DNA from: Saprospirales bacterium
GTDB taxonomy: Bacteria; Bacteroidota; Bacteroidia; Chitinophagales; UBA8649
Assembly (NCBI GenBank): GCA_002708985.1
Contig: PAPS01000005.1
Span: forward strand, 19,891-75,751
Reading direction: 5' to 3'
DNA length: 55,861 bases
A program made the translations under genes and the position numbers. This document shows positions 1 through 9,422 of the stretch, piece after piece (the stretch's first letter is position 1; every line of letters starts with the position of its first letter). Under the pieces are notes generated by a model. That model saw only the letters and a list, made by a program, of their open reading frames with translations. It had not been told where the DNA came from and did no database searches.

Positions 1-831
1 AAAGCGGTCTTCATTGAAGACCAATGGGATCGTGATGGTGGAGGCGGGGGTTGGACCCGAATAATGGATGGCGGTCGTCTATTTGAAAAAGCTGGTGTGA
101 ACGTGAGTGCTGTCTACGGAGTGACGCCAGAAGTAATTAAAGGTCAAGTTCCTGAATCGGCCACTGAATTTTATGCTACGGGCATATCGCTTGTGATTCA
201 CCCTATCAATCCAATGATTCCTACGGTGCATGCCAACTTTCGTTTTTTTCAATTGATGGATAAGGAAGGTAATATTGTCGATGGTTGGTTTGGTGGGGGA
301 TCAGATCTTACACCCTATTATCTTTTCGAAGAGGATGCCGTGCATTTTCATCAAACCCTAAAGGATGCCTGCGACCGTCATGATCCATCGCATTACCCAA
401 AGTTCAAGGATTGGTGTGATCGCTATTTCCGCAACCATCATCGAAAAGAACAGCGGGGAATAGGGGGCTTATTCTTCGATCATCTGCGTTTGTCGGATGA
501 TATTAAGGTAAACGTCGCCCATCAAGCCTTTGTAGAAGATGCTGGTAACGCTTTTCTTCCTGCTTATCTGCCGATTGTTGAACAACGTCAATCTATGCCT
601 TACACGACTGAGCAGAAAAAGTGGCAGGAGATTCGTCGCGGAAGATATGTTGAGTTTAATCTCATTCATGATCGGGGTACCTTATTTGGACTCAAATCGA
701 ATGGGCGCATTGAGTCCATTTTTATGTCATTGCCTCCAACCGTGCGATGGGCTTATGATCTTCATCCTGAGGCAGGAAGTCCAGAGGCCAAGCTAATGGA
801 TGTTTTATACCAACCGAAAGCATGGGTTTAA
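1..831 (+). CDS. hemF: Coproporphyrinogen III oxidase, oxygen-dependent (5' end cut by window)
   Basis: This enzyme decarboxylates coproporphyrinogen III to protoporphyrinogen IX using O2, a late step of haem synthesis in the cytoplasm. The frame is open from base 1, and the first codons give the family's glycine-rich segment (QWDRDGGGGGWTR) before the internal ATG at 64, so the true start lies outside the window. 276 residues are visible against roughly 300 for the family, so only the extreme N-terminus is missing. Family motifs seen include FEKAGVNVSAVYG, GGGSDLTPYY and RRGRYVEFNLIHDRGT. It ends 15 bases before hemB in the same direction, which supports a haem operon. The identification is firm. 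Confidence 0.96.
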   Translation, partial: KAVFIEDQWDRDGGGGGWTRIMDGGRLFEKAGVNVSAVYGVTPEVIKGQVPESATEFYATGISLVIHPINPMIPTVHANFRFFQLMDKEGNIVDGWFGGGSDLTPYYLFEEDAVHFHQTLKDACDRHDPSHYPKFKDWCDRYFRNHHRKEQRGIGGLFFDHLRLSDDIKVNVAHQAFVEDAGNAFLPAYLPIVEQRQSMPYTTEQKKWQEIRRGRYVEFNLIHDRGTLFGLKSNGRIESIFMSLPPTVRWAYDLHPEAGSPEAKLMDVLYQPKAWV

Positions 832-846
832 TCTAAAATCTTTTTT

Positions 847-1830
847 ATGTCCTATCCCTTTGAACGAAACAGAATATTGCGTAAATCGTCATCGATTCGA
901 GAAGCTATGTCGGAAACGCATTTAAGCACCAGCCACCTTCTTCTTCCCATTTTTATAATTCCTGGCGAGAATGAGGTTTCTGAGATTACGTCAATGCCTG
1001 GAGTTTATCGTTATACGTTAGATCGAGTAAACATATTCTTGCAGGAAGCTTATGATTATGGTATACGTCAAATTCTTCTTTTTGCGCAAGTCGAAGAGCA
1101 TTTAAAGGATAATGCCGGTACGGAAGCCTTAAATTCAAACGGTCTTATGCAACAAGGTATAGTTCATATAAAGAGTGCCTTCCCGGACATGGTGGTTATG
1201 ACAGATGTTGCGTTAGATCCTTGTTCGTCTTATGGGCATGATGGTATCGTCGTTAATGGTAAGATTGTTAATGACGCGACGGTAGATATTTTATGCGCTA
1301 TGGCTCTGTCCCATGTGGAGGCAGGGGCTGACTGGATAGCTCCTTCGGATATGATGGATGGCCGTATTGGGTCACTACGCCAATGCCTAAATGAACATGG
1401 ATATCATGAGGTAGGAATTTTAGCCTACACTGCAAAATACGCGAGTAACTTATATGGACCTTTTCGGGATGCACTTGATTCAGCACCCGGTTTTGGTGAT
1501 AAGAAGACCTATCAGATGGACTTTCGAAATGCAAAAGAAGCCCTTCGTGAAGCTCGACAGGATGTTGAAGAAGGCGCTGACTTTATCATGGTTAAACCGG
1601 GAGGTATGTATCTCGATGTGATAAAAGATCTCGCGACGCATTTTGATGTTCCAGTAGCGGCCTACCAGGTGAGTGGGGAATACAGTATGATATCGTCCGC
1701 CTGTGCTAATGGTTTTCTCGACCGCAAAGCCGTCGTGATGGAAAGCCTTTATGCTATGCGAAGAGCAGGTGCCTCTCTTATAGCTACTTATTTTGCGGTG
1801 GAGGCCGCCAAGTATACTCAAAACAAATAA
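847..1830 (+). CDS. hemB: Porphobilinogen synthase (delta-aminolevulinic acid dehydratase)
   Basis: The enzyme condenses two 5-aminolevulinate molecules to porphobilinogen. At 327 residues it has normal family length. The two Schiff-base lysines are visible: K197 in AYTAKYASNLYGPFRDA and K250 in DFIMVKPGGMYLDVI. The metal-site segment reads DVALDPCSSYGHDG, with Asp and Ala where zinc enzymes have Cys. This places it with the magnesium/potassium-type enzymes rather than the zinc type (inference from family knowledge). It lies between hemF and hemL with gaps of 15 bases on each side, so the three are probably co-transcribed. Confidence 0.97.
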   Translation: MSYPFERNRILRKSSSIREAMSETHLSTSHLLLPIFIIPGENEVSEITSMPGVYRYTLDRVNIFLQEAYDYGIRQILLFAQVEEHLKDNAGTEALNSNGLMQQGIVHIKSAFPDMVVMTDVALDPCSSYGHDGIVVNGKIVNDATVDILCAMALSHVEAGADWIAPSDMMDGRIGSLRQCLNEHGYHEVGILAYTAKYASNLYGPFRDALDSAPGFGDKKTYQMDFRNAKEALREARQDVEEGADFIMVKPGGMYLDVIKDLATHFDVPVAAYQVSGEYSMISSACANGFLDRKAVVMESLYAMRRAGASLIATYFAVEAAKYTQNK

Positions 1831-1845
1831 CGGCAAGAACCTTTT

Positions 1846-3150
1846 ATGAATCCCACAACGTATTCAACCATTCAGAGTCAAAGGCTTTTTGAGAAATCAA
1901 AAGCTTTGATACCTGGTGGTGTAAACTCTCCGGTTCGTGCCTTTGGGGCGGTAGGCGGAAGTCCTGTCTTTATGGGGCATGCCAAGGGAACCTATCTCTA
2001 TGATGTAGATGGCAATCAATATATCGATATGATTAACAGTTGGGGACCGATGGTCCTTGGGCATGCCTTTCCTCCTGTGATTGAAGCCATACAGAAACAA
2101 CTTGATCTTGGTCAATCTTATGGTACGCCAACTGAAGCCGAGTTTCATATGGCAGAGCAGATTACTTCCATGGTGGATTTTGTTGATCAGGTGCGATTAG
2201 TGAGTTCTGGTACTGAAGCTTGCATGAGTTGTCTGCGGCTTGCTCGAGGCTTTACAGGTAAGTCAAAATTTATCAAGTTTGCAGGAAACTATCATGGCCA
2301 TGCTGATCCCTTTTTAGTGAAGGCAGGATCTGGGCTTTTGAGCTTTGGGATACCTGGGAGTGCTGGTGTGCCTGGAGGAGCAACTCAGGATACATTGGTT
2401 GCCGAGTATAACAACTTAGAGGGGGTCACTAAGATCTTCACAGAACACGGTAATGATATGGCTGCTGTTATTATCGAGCCGGTTGCTGGTAATTCTGGGT
2501 GTATTCCAGGGCAGGTGGATTTTTTAAAAGGACTGCGAGAACTATGCGATCACTATGGCGTCTTGCTGATTTTTGATGAGGTCATGACGGGATTTCGTCT
2601 CGCTCAAGGCGGCGCTGCTGAACTCTATGATATTCAGCCTGATTTAGTGACTTATGGTAAAGTAATCGGTGGAGGTTTACCTGTGGGAGCCTTTGGTGGA
2701 CGGATGGATATCATGCAGCACCTTGCACCAGCGGGCCCGGTATACCAAGCCGGAACCCTTAGTGGTAATCCAATTGCAGTAGCCTCCGGCCTAGCCACCT
2801 TGAAACATTTGGATTCGAATCCTTCGATATACTCCTCCCTAGAGCACAATACAGCAACACTTGCTGATGCCTTACGTTCGGTGCTTAACGAATCCTTGGA
2901 TGGTCCGTACGCAATTAATCAGATTGGTTCGATGATGAGTATCCATTTTGGTGTCGATGAAGTAAAGAATGCTTCAGATGCTTCGGATGCAGACTTAGAT
3001 AAGTTTAATCAGTTGTTTCATTTTATGTTAGCTCATGGAGTCTATTTGCCACCGTCAGCCTTTGAGAGTTACTTTTTGTGCCAAGACTTCGGCAATACAG
3101 AGATAAAACACATCGTTAAACGGATGAAGGAATTTCTTCAGGGTGCTTAA
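1846..3150 (+). CDS. hemL: Glutamate-1-semialdehyde 2,1-aminomutase
   Basis: This PLP-dependent enzyme converts glutamate-1-semialdehyde to 5-aminolevulinate, so the cell makes haem by the C5 pathway. It has 434 residues, as expected. Motifs seen: PGGVNSPVRAFG near residues 23-34, the SSGTEA phosphate-binding turn near 120, FAGNYHGHAD near 145, FDEVMTGFR near 243, and the PLP lysine K272 in VTYGKVIGGGLPVGAFGG. Its product feeds HemB, encoded directly upstream, which explains the clustering. Confidence 0.97.
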   Translation: MNPTTYSTIQSQRLFEKSKALIPGGVNSPVRAFGAVGGSPVFMGHAKGTYLYDVDGNQYIDMINSWGPMVLGHAFPPVIEAIQKQLDLGQSYGTPTEAEFHMAEQITSMVDFVDQVRLVSSGTEACMSCLRLARGFTGKSKFIKFAGNYHGHADPFLVKAGSGLLSFGIPGSAGVPGGATQDTLVAEYNNLEGVTKIFTEHGNDMAAVIIEPVAGNSGCIPGQVDFLKGLRELCDHYGVLLIFDEVMTGFRLAQGGAAELYDIQPDLVTYGKVIGGGLPVGAFGGRMDIMQHLAPAGPVYQAGTLSGNPIAVASGLATLKHLDSNPSIYSSLEHNTATLADALRSVLNESLDGPYAINQIGSMMSIHFGVDEVKNASDASDADLDKFNQLFHFMLAHGVYLPPSAFESYFLCQDFGNTEIKHIVKRMKEFLQGA

Positions 3151-3182
3151 AAGATGTACTTTAGATTATCAAATTTTCAATC

Positions 3183-3932
3183 ATGGAAAGCAAACATGTA
3201 CTCGTTTCGAAAGTCATTACCTCCTTGTTTTTATGTGTAGGTATTGTATGGGGTTCCTATTATTTGGGAAAAGGTGTAGAGAATAAAGGTAGGGCCGAAG
3301 GTTCTATTGCTGTCAAGGGGTCAGGAAGCCAGGATTTTACCGCTGACCTTATTGCGTTAGAAGGGTATTTTTCTGTAGAAAACGATGATTTACAGTTGGG
3401 CTTTGCCGAATCGAGTCGTCAAAAAGATGAGTTGGAGGCCTTCCTCGTCGATTTAGGTATTTCGGCATCAGAGATTACATTTCAGGCAGCAACGTATTCA
3501 GAATTGCAAAGGAGCTTGTATAACGACACAGGAAAGTTGATTGGATACGAGCCATATTATAAGTTAACACAGGATTTTGAGATTCGATCGAATGATGTAT
3601 CCAGTGTTGAAAAGGCTTCTCGAAAGATTTCTGATGTTCTCGACAAGGGTATACTCATTAATATGTATTCACCCCGATATTACTATACAAAATTGGCTGA
3701 TTTGAAGCATGAAATGATCAAAAAAGCCACTGAGGATGCAAGACAACGCGCTGAGATTATCGCTGCGGAATCTGGTGGTTCACTTGGTGAATTACGTGAT
3801 GCTCGAATGGGTGTTTTTCAGATAACTGGGCAGTATTCCGATGAAGACTACTCTTGGGGAGGATCCTTTAACACGGCAGATAAAGAAAAGACAGCAACAA
3901 TCACGATCAACCTTACCTACGAGTCGAATTAA
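3183..3932 (+). CDS. SIMPL (DUF541) domain periplasmic protein
   Basis: The product is 249 residues with an N-terminal hydrophobic segment at about residues 9-28 (VITSLFLCVGIVWGSYYLG), a signal anchor or signal peptide. The rest matches the SIMPL/DUF541 pattern: VKGSGSQDFTADLIALEGYF near the start of the domain and a conserved KATEDARQRAEIIAAESGGSLGEL helix near residues 180-203. Members are periplasmic or outer-membrane-associated; their biochemical role is not settled. It follows hemL by 32 bases and ends convergently with the next gene, overlapping it by 4 bases. A link to haem synthesis is not evident. Confidence 0.85.
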   Translation: MESKHVLVSKVITSLFLCVGIVWGSYYLGKGVENKGRAEGSIAVKGSGSQDFTADLIALEGYFSVENDDLQLGFAESSRQKDELEAFLVDLGISASEITFQAATYSELQRSLYNDTGKLIGYEPYYKLTQDFEIRSNDVSSVEKASRKISDVLDKGILINMYSPRYYYTKLADLKHEMIKKATEDARQRAEIIAAESGGSLGELRDARMGVFQITGQYSDEDYSWGGSFNTADKEKTATITINLTYESN

Positions 3933-6049
3933 AATTTCACGACACGTTGAATATTGATTGAAGTACCATTTATTTTTTGAATCAAAAGATAATTTCCGGG
4001 AGATAACTGGTCATAATCTTCCACTTTACTTCCTACCTTCTTTCCATCAATGCCGACCCAAATGGCTGGGGCGTTTTCTTGAATGAAAACACGTTGGTTG
4101 TCTATGATGATCTCTTTGCCCTGACGAGCACTGACTTCTGTTAAACTTGTTGATAGGGATAGCACAACATTCTGTTGCATGGTATCGCTACAGCCTTGAC
4201 TATTGTATGTAATGAGCTGTACGGTGTACATTCCCGTATCGGGGAAGGTAAGGTCTAGGGTTTCATCGCTGAATACTTCACCACCAAAGCCTGGAATCCA
4301 AAAAAGAACATCGGCATAAAGGCTCGTACTTTGAAGAGTAACCTCTAGTTCATCAATCGAAACGGAAAAGTCCGTTATAGGGCAGAAGTCAATGGTAATC
4401 CACTGAGAAATTGTGTCATTGCAAAAGTCATTACTTGCAATAACTTGAACTAGATAATCTCCTTCATCTTGGTAGGTGTGAAATGGCCCCTGCGTGGAGT
4501 CAATACTTCCATCGCCATAAGACCAGGTCAATTGAGCAGCAAATTGTGTTTGATTCTGAATAAATAGGCTGCTATCTATGGTTGTCGTGTTAAAGCCTGC
4601 TAGAGGACATAGGTTTGAAACAATTAGAGAGTCATATTGAATGGAGCAATAGTCATTGGTCAAGGTGAGATTGACTTCGTAGCTGCCTGTGTCTTGGTAT
4701 TGGTGAGCGGGGTTGACGCATCTACAGCTATCATTATCCCCAAAATTCCATGCACTTTCAGAGACAGAGTCTTGAATGTTTGAAAAGAATAGAAACAGTC
4801 CATCATCACCGGTATAGGTTATTTCTCCTCCCTGGGGTAGGGGTCCGAGGGAAATACTGAGAACAGTCGAGTCGTAGGCAAGTAAGTCATTGCGGGCTGC
4901 CAAGATTATTTCTCCAGTAGAGGCAGTATCTGACCACCTTATTTGTATACTATTGGAATCTTGCGATAACAGGATTCCTTCCGATACCTCAACACAAAGT
5001 TCCGTTGAAAGATCGTAGGAGATAGGATATTCTACCGTATCTCCTTGGCATGCGGTTACAGCGCCTGCAATCTCTGGAGCAGCAGGCTTTAACATATCGT
5101 AGAGGAAAGGGGTAGTGTATTTAAAGATGGTATCATCCCATCGTGGTTGTAATAACTCTGGCTCGTGTCCAGCTCCCTGAAGTGGAATAAACTGATTATG
5201 TATTCCGAGATTTTCTAAGCGTTCGTGAATTACTGAACTTCCATAGACAGGGGGGAACAAAGGAATGCTGAAAGGATATTCTGTACCAAAGGGAACGACA
5301 TTGTCATTCGTGCCATGAAAAGAAATTAAAGGAATACTGTCCCTAACTGTAGGTTCAATCCAATTTGTATCTCCCATGGCGCCCCATCGATTAATGATGG
5401 CCATTGGACGTATGTATTGATTGTTATAGGCAGTATTCCCCGAGCAATCCGCACATCCTAAGTCTTGGTTTTCTCCTGGTATTCCAAAGGTTTCAGCGGG
5501 CCGTTCATTTTCATCCATATAGGCATGGTGGAGGCCGATAAAAGAACCTGCACTTGATCCCATAAGCACTATATGGTTCGTGTCGATGGCATATTGGTCA
5601 CAATTTTCGGCGAGAAAGCGAAGGGCTGCTCGCATATCCTGTACTCCTCGATAGACCGCTCTTAGTGCACTTCCTCCGCTTGTTATGTTAAAGCCTAATC
5701 GATAATCAATGGTTGCTAGATTGTATCCTCTTGGTACGTAATAATCTCTAAGCCGGGGAAGGTCCGGTTGGTTTCTTGAGCCAATGATAAACCCTCCGCC
5801 AAAGGCAAAAACGATAGTGGGTCGGTGGGATAGCGTATCTCCTGTAGGAGTATACAGGTCCAAAAAAAGATTTTGGTTGATGGATAGACCGAGAATATCG
5901 TAAGGGTCGGCTGCTCCATACTGAATAGCAGCGTTTTGGGATACTCCATAGAGCGGATCAATGTATTGTTTTGGAAAACACTGGCTTTGAATTAGCCATG
6001 GCATCATACATACCATCGTAAAGATCATCCAAAACAAGTACTTTTTCAC
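3929..6049 (-). CDS. Secreted alpha/beta-hydrolase (esterase-like) with PKD domains and T9SS-like tail
   Basis: This 706-residue protein has a signal peptide at about residues 1-22. The first ~330 residues are an alpha/beta-hydrolase of the carboxylesterase/feruloyl-esterase-like type: oxyanion-hole segment FAFGGGFIIGSRNQ, nucleophile elbow GSSAGS, a probable Asp in GTNDNVVPFG and a probable His in GAGHEPEL. Then come two clear PKD-like domains (WNFGDND, WSYGDGS) and one weaker copy (third segment ending YTVQLITYNSQGC). The last ~70 residues resemble a T9SS type A sorting domain, so export to the cell surface is inferred. The substrate is unknown. The chosen start at 6049 is GTG; an ATG at 6028 would shorten the signal peptide. 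Confidence 0.8.
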   Translation of the reverse strand: MKKYLFWMIFTMVCMMPWLIQSQCFPKQYIDPLYGVSQNAAIQYGAADPYDILGLSINQNLFLDLYTPTGDTLSHRPTIVFAFGGGFIIGSRNQPDLPRLRDYYVPRGYNLATIDYRLGFNITSGGSALRAVYRGVQDMRAALRFLAENCDQYAIDTNHIVLMGSSAGSFIGLHHAYMDENERPAETFGIPGENQDLGCADCSGNTAYNNQYIRPMAIINRWGAMGDTNWIEPTVRDSIPLISFHGTNDNVVPFGTEYPFSIPLFPPVYGSSVIHERLENLGIHNQFIPLQGAGHEPELLQPRWDDTIFKYTTPFLYDMLKPAAPEIAGAVTACQGDTVEYPISYDLSTELCVEVSEGILLSQDSNSIQIRWSDTASTGEIILAARNDLLAYDSTVLSISLGPLPQGGEITYTGDDGLFLFFSNIQDSVSESAWNFGDNDSCRCVNPAHQYQDTGSYEVNLTLTNDYCSIQYDSLIVSNLCPLAGFNTTTIDSSLFIQNQTQFAAQLTWSYGDGSIDSTQGPFHTYQDEGDYLVQVIASNDFCNDTISQWITIDFCPITDFSVSIDELEVTLQSTSLYADVLFWIPGFGGEVFSDETLDLTFPDTGMYTVQLITYNSQGCSDTMQQNVVLSLSTSLTEVSARQGKEIIIDNQRVFIQENAPAIWVGIDGKKVGSKVEDYDQLSPGNYLLIQKINGTSINIQRVVKF

Positions 6050-6058
6050 AAAATAAGG

Positions 6059-7159
6059 TTAGACATTAAATCGGAAATGCATAACATCACCATCTTGCAC
6101 TACATATTCTTTCCCCTCAATTCGGAACCGCCCTGCTTCTTTTACTGCGGCCTCCGAGCCATGTTTTTCGTAATCCGCAAAGGATATTACTTCTGCGCGA
6201 ATAAATCCTTTTTCAAAGTCTGTATGAATTATTCCTGCAGCTTGCGGTGCCTTTGTCCCGCGTCGGATAGTCCAGGCACGAACTTCTTTTTCCCCTGCGG
6301 TAAAATAGGTTTCAAGTTTTAGCAATTGGTAGGCACCATGAATGAGACGATCCATTCCAGATTCCTTAAGCCCAAGGTCTTCTAAAAATTCCTGCTGATC
6401 CTCTTTATCCATTTGCACAATGTCCGATTCTATTTTTGCAGAGATTACAAGTAACTCGGCTCCTTCTGCGGAGGCAATTGGTCGAATGCTATCGACAAAC
6501 GCATTGCCCTGAGCGGCTGATCCTTCATCAACATTACAGGCATACAGGACGGGTTTGGCGGTAAGTAAGCTCATTTCAGCTACATACTTAGCAAAATTAT
6601 CAGCATCCATGGAAAACTCACGAAGGTTCTTGCCCTCCTCGAGATGCGCCTTGAGGCCTTCCATGATTTCTACACCGCGCATTTCCTCTTTATTATTGCC
6701 TTTGGCGGCTCGACGATGCTTATCAAGTCTTTTCTCTACCGATTCCAAATCCTTTAACTGCAATTCTGTATCGATGATTTCTTTATCACGAATCGGATCG
6801 ATAGACCCATCTACGTGTACAACATTATCATCTTCAAAACATCGTAATACATGCACGATAGCATCAACGCTTCGGATGTTAGCTAGAAATTGATTGCCTA
6901 GTCCTTCGCCTTTACTAGCTCCTTTAACCAGTCCAGCAATATCCACAAGCTCTACAGTTGTTGGGATCACTTTCTGTGGGCTTACTAATTCTTCTAATTT
7001 GTCCAGTCGCTTGTCTGGCACGGTGATAGTCCCTTGGTTTGGTTCAATGGTACAAAATGGATAATTCGCCGCTTGAGCGTTGATACTTTCTGTTAATGTG
7101 TTGAATAAGGTTGATTTTCCAACATTCGGTAGTCCTACAATACCTACTTGTAATGCCAT
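6059..7159 (-). CDS. ychF: Ribosome-associated P-loop ATPase/GTPase YchF
   Basis: YchF is a conserved TRAFAC-class P-loop protein that prefers ATP and binds ribosomes. It has 366 residues, the usual length. Seen: Walker A GLPNVGKST at residues 9-17, DIAGLVKGASKGEGLGNQFL switch region near 73-92, the NVDE base-recognition motif (NxxE rather than NKxD, typical of YchF and the reason for ATP preference), and a C-terminal TGS domain (FTAGEKEVRAWTIRRGTKAPQAAGIIHTD and following). It sits 10 bases upstream of the esterase-like gene on the same strand. Confidence 0.96.
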   Translation of the reverse strand: MALQVGIVGLPNVGKSTLFNTLTESINAQAANYPFCTIEPNQGTITVPDKRLDKLEELVSPQKVIPTTVELVDIAGLVKGASKGEGLGNQFLANIRSVDAIVHVLRCFEDDNVVHVDGSIDPIRDKEIIDTELQLKDLESVEKRLDKHRRAAKGNNKEEMRGVEIMEGLKAHLEEGKNLREFSMDADNFAKYVAEMSLLTAKPVLYACNVDEGSAAQGNAFVDSIRPIASAEGAELLVISAKIESDIVQMDKEDQQEFLEDLGLKESGMDRLIHGAYQLLKLETYFTAGEKEVRAWTIRRGTKAPQAAGIIHTDFEKGFIRAEVISFADYEKHGSEAAVKEAGRFRIEGKEYVVQDGDVMHFRFNV

Positions 7160-7160
7160 T

Positions 7161-7967
7161 TTAGTCTAGGTTTATATCTTGAATTCCTTGTCCAGCGGCT
7201 ACGAGTTCCGCCAAATCAAAAACATGCATTTCCCCCTCAAGGTTTTGCTTGCTTACCCCATCGCGAAGCATAGTAATGCAAAAAGGACAATTTGCAGCTA
7301 CAATATCGGCTTTAGTATCAGCCATTTCCCGACTTCTACGGGTATTGATGCGCTCCTTGCCAGGTTCATCTTCCTTCCACATTTGTGCACCCCCCGCTCC
7401 ACAACATAGCCCTTTGGACTTACAACTTTTCATTTCAACAAGTTCTGTATCAAGTTGAGCCAATACTTCTCGTGGCGCTTCATAGATACCATTGGCTCGT
7501 CCTAAATAGCAAGAATCATGATAGGTAATTCTTCGCCCTTTAAATACATCGGCATCAGTAAGCTTAACTCGTCCTTCATTGATAAGATTTTGTAAAAAGG
7601 TAGTGTGGTGTACAACATCATAGCTTCCACCCAGACCTGGGTATTCATTTTTTAGGATATTAAAACAATGAGGGCAGGTGGTAACAATATTCTTTACGCC
7701 GTATCCATTGAGTATTTCAATATTCATATGGGCTGCCATTTGAAAGGCAAATTCGTTACCTGCACGTTTGGCTGGATCACCAGTGCATCCTTCCTCAGTT
7801 CCAAGTACTGCAAAGTTCACCTCACAATGTTGGAGGATTTTGGCAAAGGCTCTTGTGATTTTTTTTGCTCTGTCATCAAAACTACCCGCACAGCCTACCC
7901 AAAAGAGTACGTCAACTGATTGACCTTCTGCCGTCAATTGTGCTATAGTTTTTACCTGTAGATCCAT
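7161..7967 (-). CDS. (Fe-S)-binding CCG-domain protein, HdrB/LutA-like
   Basis: The 268-residue soluble protein contains two CCG (cysteine-rich) domains as in heterodisulfide reductase subunit B, GlpC and LutA. Visible cysteine motifs are VGCAGSFDDRA near residue 25, TTCPHCFNILKNEYP near 98, the GLCCGAGGAQMW motif near 186-197 and ANCPFCITML near 225. It follows the next gene upstream (7990-9312), which encodes a membrane protein with two 4Fe-4S clusters, with a 22-base gap, so the two probably form a membrane electron-transfer complex. The electron donor and acceptor cannot be told from sequence. It lies 1 base upstream of ychF. Confidence 0.88.
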   Translation of the reverse strand: MDLQVKTIAQLTAEGQSVDVLFWVGCAGSFDDRAKKITRAFAKILQHCEVNFAVLGTEEGCTGDPAKRAGNEFAFQMAAHMNIEILNGYGVKNIVTTCPHCFNILKNEYPGLGGSYDVVHHTTFLQNLINEGRVKLTDADVFKGRRITYHDSCYLGRANGIYEAPREVLAQLDTELVEMKSCKSKGLCCGAGGAQMWKEDEPGKERINTRRSREMADTKADIVAANCPFCITMLRDGVSKQNLEGEMHVFDLAELVAAGQGIQDINLD

Positions 7968-7989
7968 ATACCTGCCTCTTTTCTTGGAC

Positions 7990-9312
7990 TTAGTTTTCTG
8001 TCCATTTCAGCCGATCACTTGCTGGAAAGGCCCATGCTGCATTGCTATTTTCAATGCTATTGAAGAGCGCATTCCATTCTTCGGGTGAATTGGATTGCTC
8101 CAAGATTAAGTTTCTTCTCATTTGAATAATAATATCTAGTGGATTAATCATTACAGGACAAGCTTCCACACATGCATTGCACGTCGTGCATGCCCTTAAT
8201 TCTTCGACACTTACATACTCTTCGGATAGCAGGCTTTTGCCATCATGTTCTTCACCGGAACTCTTGCGAAAAGCGGCTAGTTCTTCCATGCGGTCTCGGG
8301 TGTCCATCATAACCTTTCGTGGGGAAAGTTTTTTGCCCGTTAAATTGGCAGGGCACTGATCGGTGCAGCGACCACATTCCGTACATGAGTAAGCGTCAAG
8401 CAGATTTTTCCAGGTGAGATCCCCGATATCTTTAGCCCCAAAAGTGGGTATTTCAGCAGATGGATCGGCTGCTGCAAATGCAGTGTCAGGATTCATCATT
8501 AATTTAATCTCTTGGGTTACACTTTCAAGGTTTTCAATGTGGCCCGCTGGTCTTTGTCGGGCATAAAAGGTATTCGGAAAAGCAAGAAGTATGTGGAGAT
8601 GCTTGGAGTAGGGTAGATAGATTAAAAACACAAAGACTCCCGTAATATGACCCCACCATCCAATCCGCTCCAAAAGATGTAAAGTGTTTTCACTAAAACT
8701 TCCTAGCAGAGAGGGCCCTAAGTTCGAGGAGATGACAAATCCATACTCGTCAGGATGCAGCGCAGCATCCGCTCCATTCATAAGGAAAATACAAGTGACC
8801 AAGACAATTTCCCAGTAAAGAATAATATTGGCATCTCGGTGTGGCCAACCTTCCATTTCTGCTTTTCTAAATCGTGGGATGGAAAGCATATTCCTCCGAG
8901 CAAGAAAGAAAAAAGTGGCAATAAGGGCAAGAAGTGAGAGTACTTCAATGGTTGAGATGATTGCTGTGTAAAGGCCTGTAAACCATGAAGATTGAATGCT
9001 ATTATACAAAATACGGTGGCTACCAGTTATTCCATCCGCAAAGATTTCTATTAATTCAATTTGTGTAAATACAAAGGCAACATACACACATAGGTGAAGT
9101 ATAGCTACAGGTAAGTTTGCAAACATTTTCCCTTGCCCTAAGGCGATGCGCAGCATATTCTTCCAACGCAGAATTCGGTTGGGTGCTGACTCTTCTGATT
9201 TACCCATAGAGATATTTCGATAGATCCCAACATATTTTTTACCGCTAACAACAAGGGCTAAGGTTGTTAGTAATAGGAAGGCTAGGATCTGAATGATTTG
9301 TATAGGTTCCAT
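7990..9312 (-). CDS. Membrane 4Fe-4S dicluster protein, HdrC/HdrD-like
   Basis: About 440 residues from the ATG at 9312 (an in-frame GTG at 9321 is possible but less likely). The N-terminal half has about five hydrophobic helices, consistent with a cytochrome-b/NarI-like membrane part. The C-terminal third has two 4Fe-4S motifs, CTECGRCTDQCP and CTTCNACVEACPV. This arrangement is typical of Hdr-like membrane electron-transfer subunits found with CCG proteins in Bacteroidota. It is the first gene of a probable operon with the CCG protein and ychF. The redox partners are unknown. Confidence 0.85.
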   Translation of the reverse strand: MEPIQIIQILAFLLLTTLALVVSGKKYVGIYRNISMGKSEESAPNRILRWKNMLRIALGQGKMFANLPVAILHLCVYVAFVFTQIELIEIFADGITGSHRILYNSIQSSWFTGLYTAIISTIEVLSLLALIATFFFLARRNMLSIPRFRKAEMEGWPHRDANIILYWEIVLVTCIFLMNGADAALHPDEYGFVISSNLGPSLLGSFSENTLHLLERIGWWGHITGVFVFLIYLPYSKHLHILLAFPNTFYARQRPAGHIENLESVTQEIKLMMNPDTAFAAADPSAEIPTFGAKDIGDLTWKNLLDAYSCTECGRCTDQCPANLTGKKLSPRKVMMDTRDRMEELAAFRKSSGEEHDGKSLLSEEYVSVEELRACTTCNACVEACPVMINPLDIIIQMRRNLILEQSNSPEEWNALFNSIENSNAAWAFPASDRLKWTEN

Positions 9313-9422
9313 AATCAGCACACTGCAGCATCAATCTCTCTAAAGATAGTGCATGTATCGCCATTACCGAAGCATTATTATTTTATCCTTAAGATTTTAC
9401 CTTTATTCTATACATTCGAGAA

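Noticed and set aside
469-796. Short overlapping frames within hemF on both strands
   Set aside because: HemF is conserved through this stretch; the other frames show no family features.
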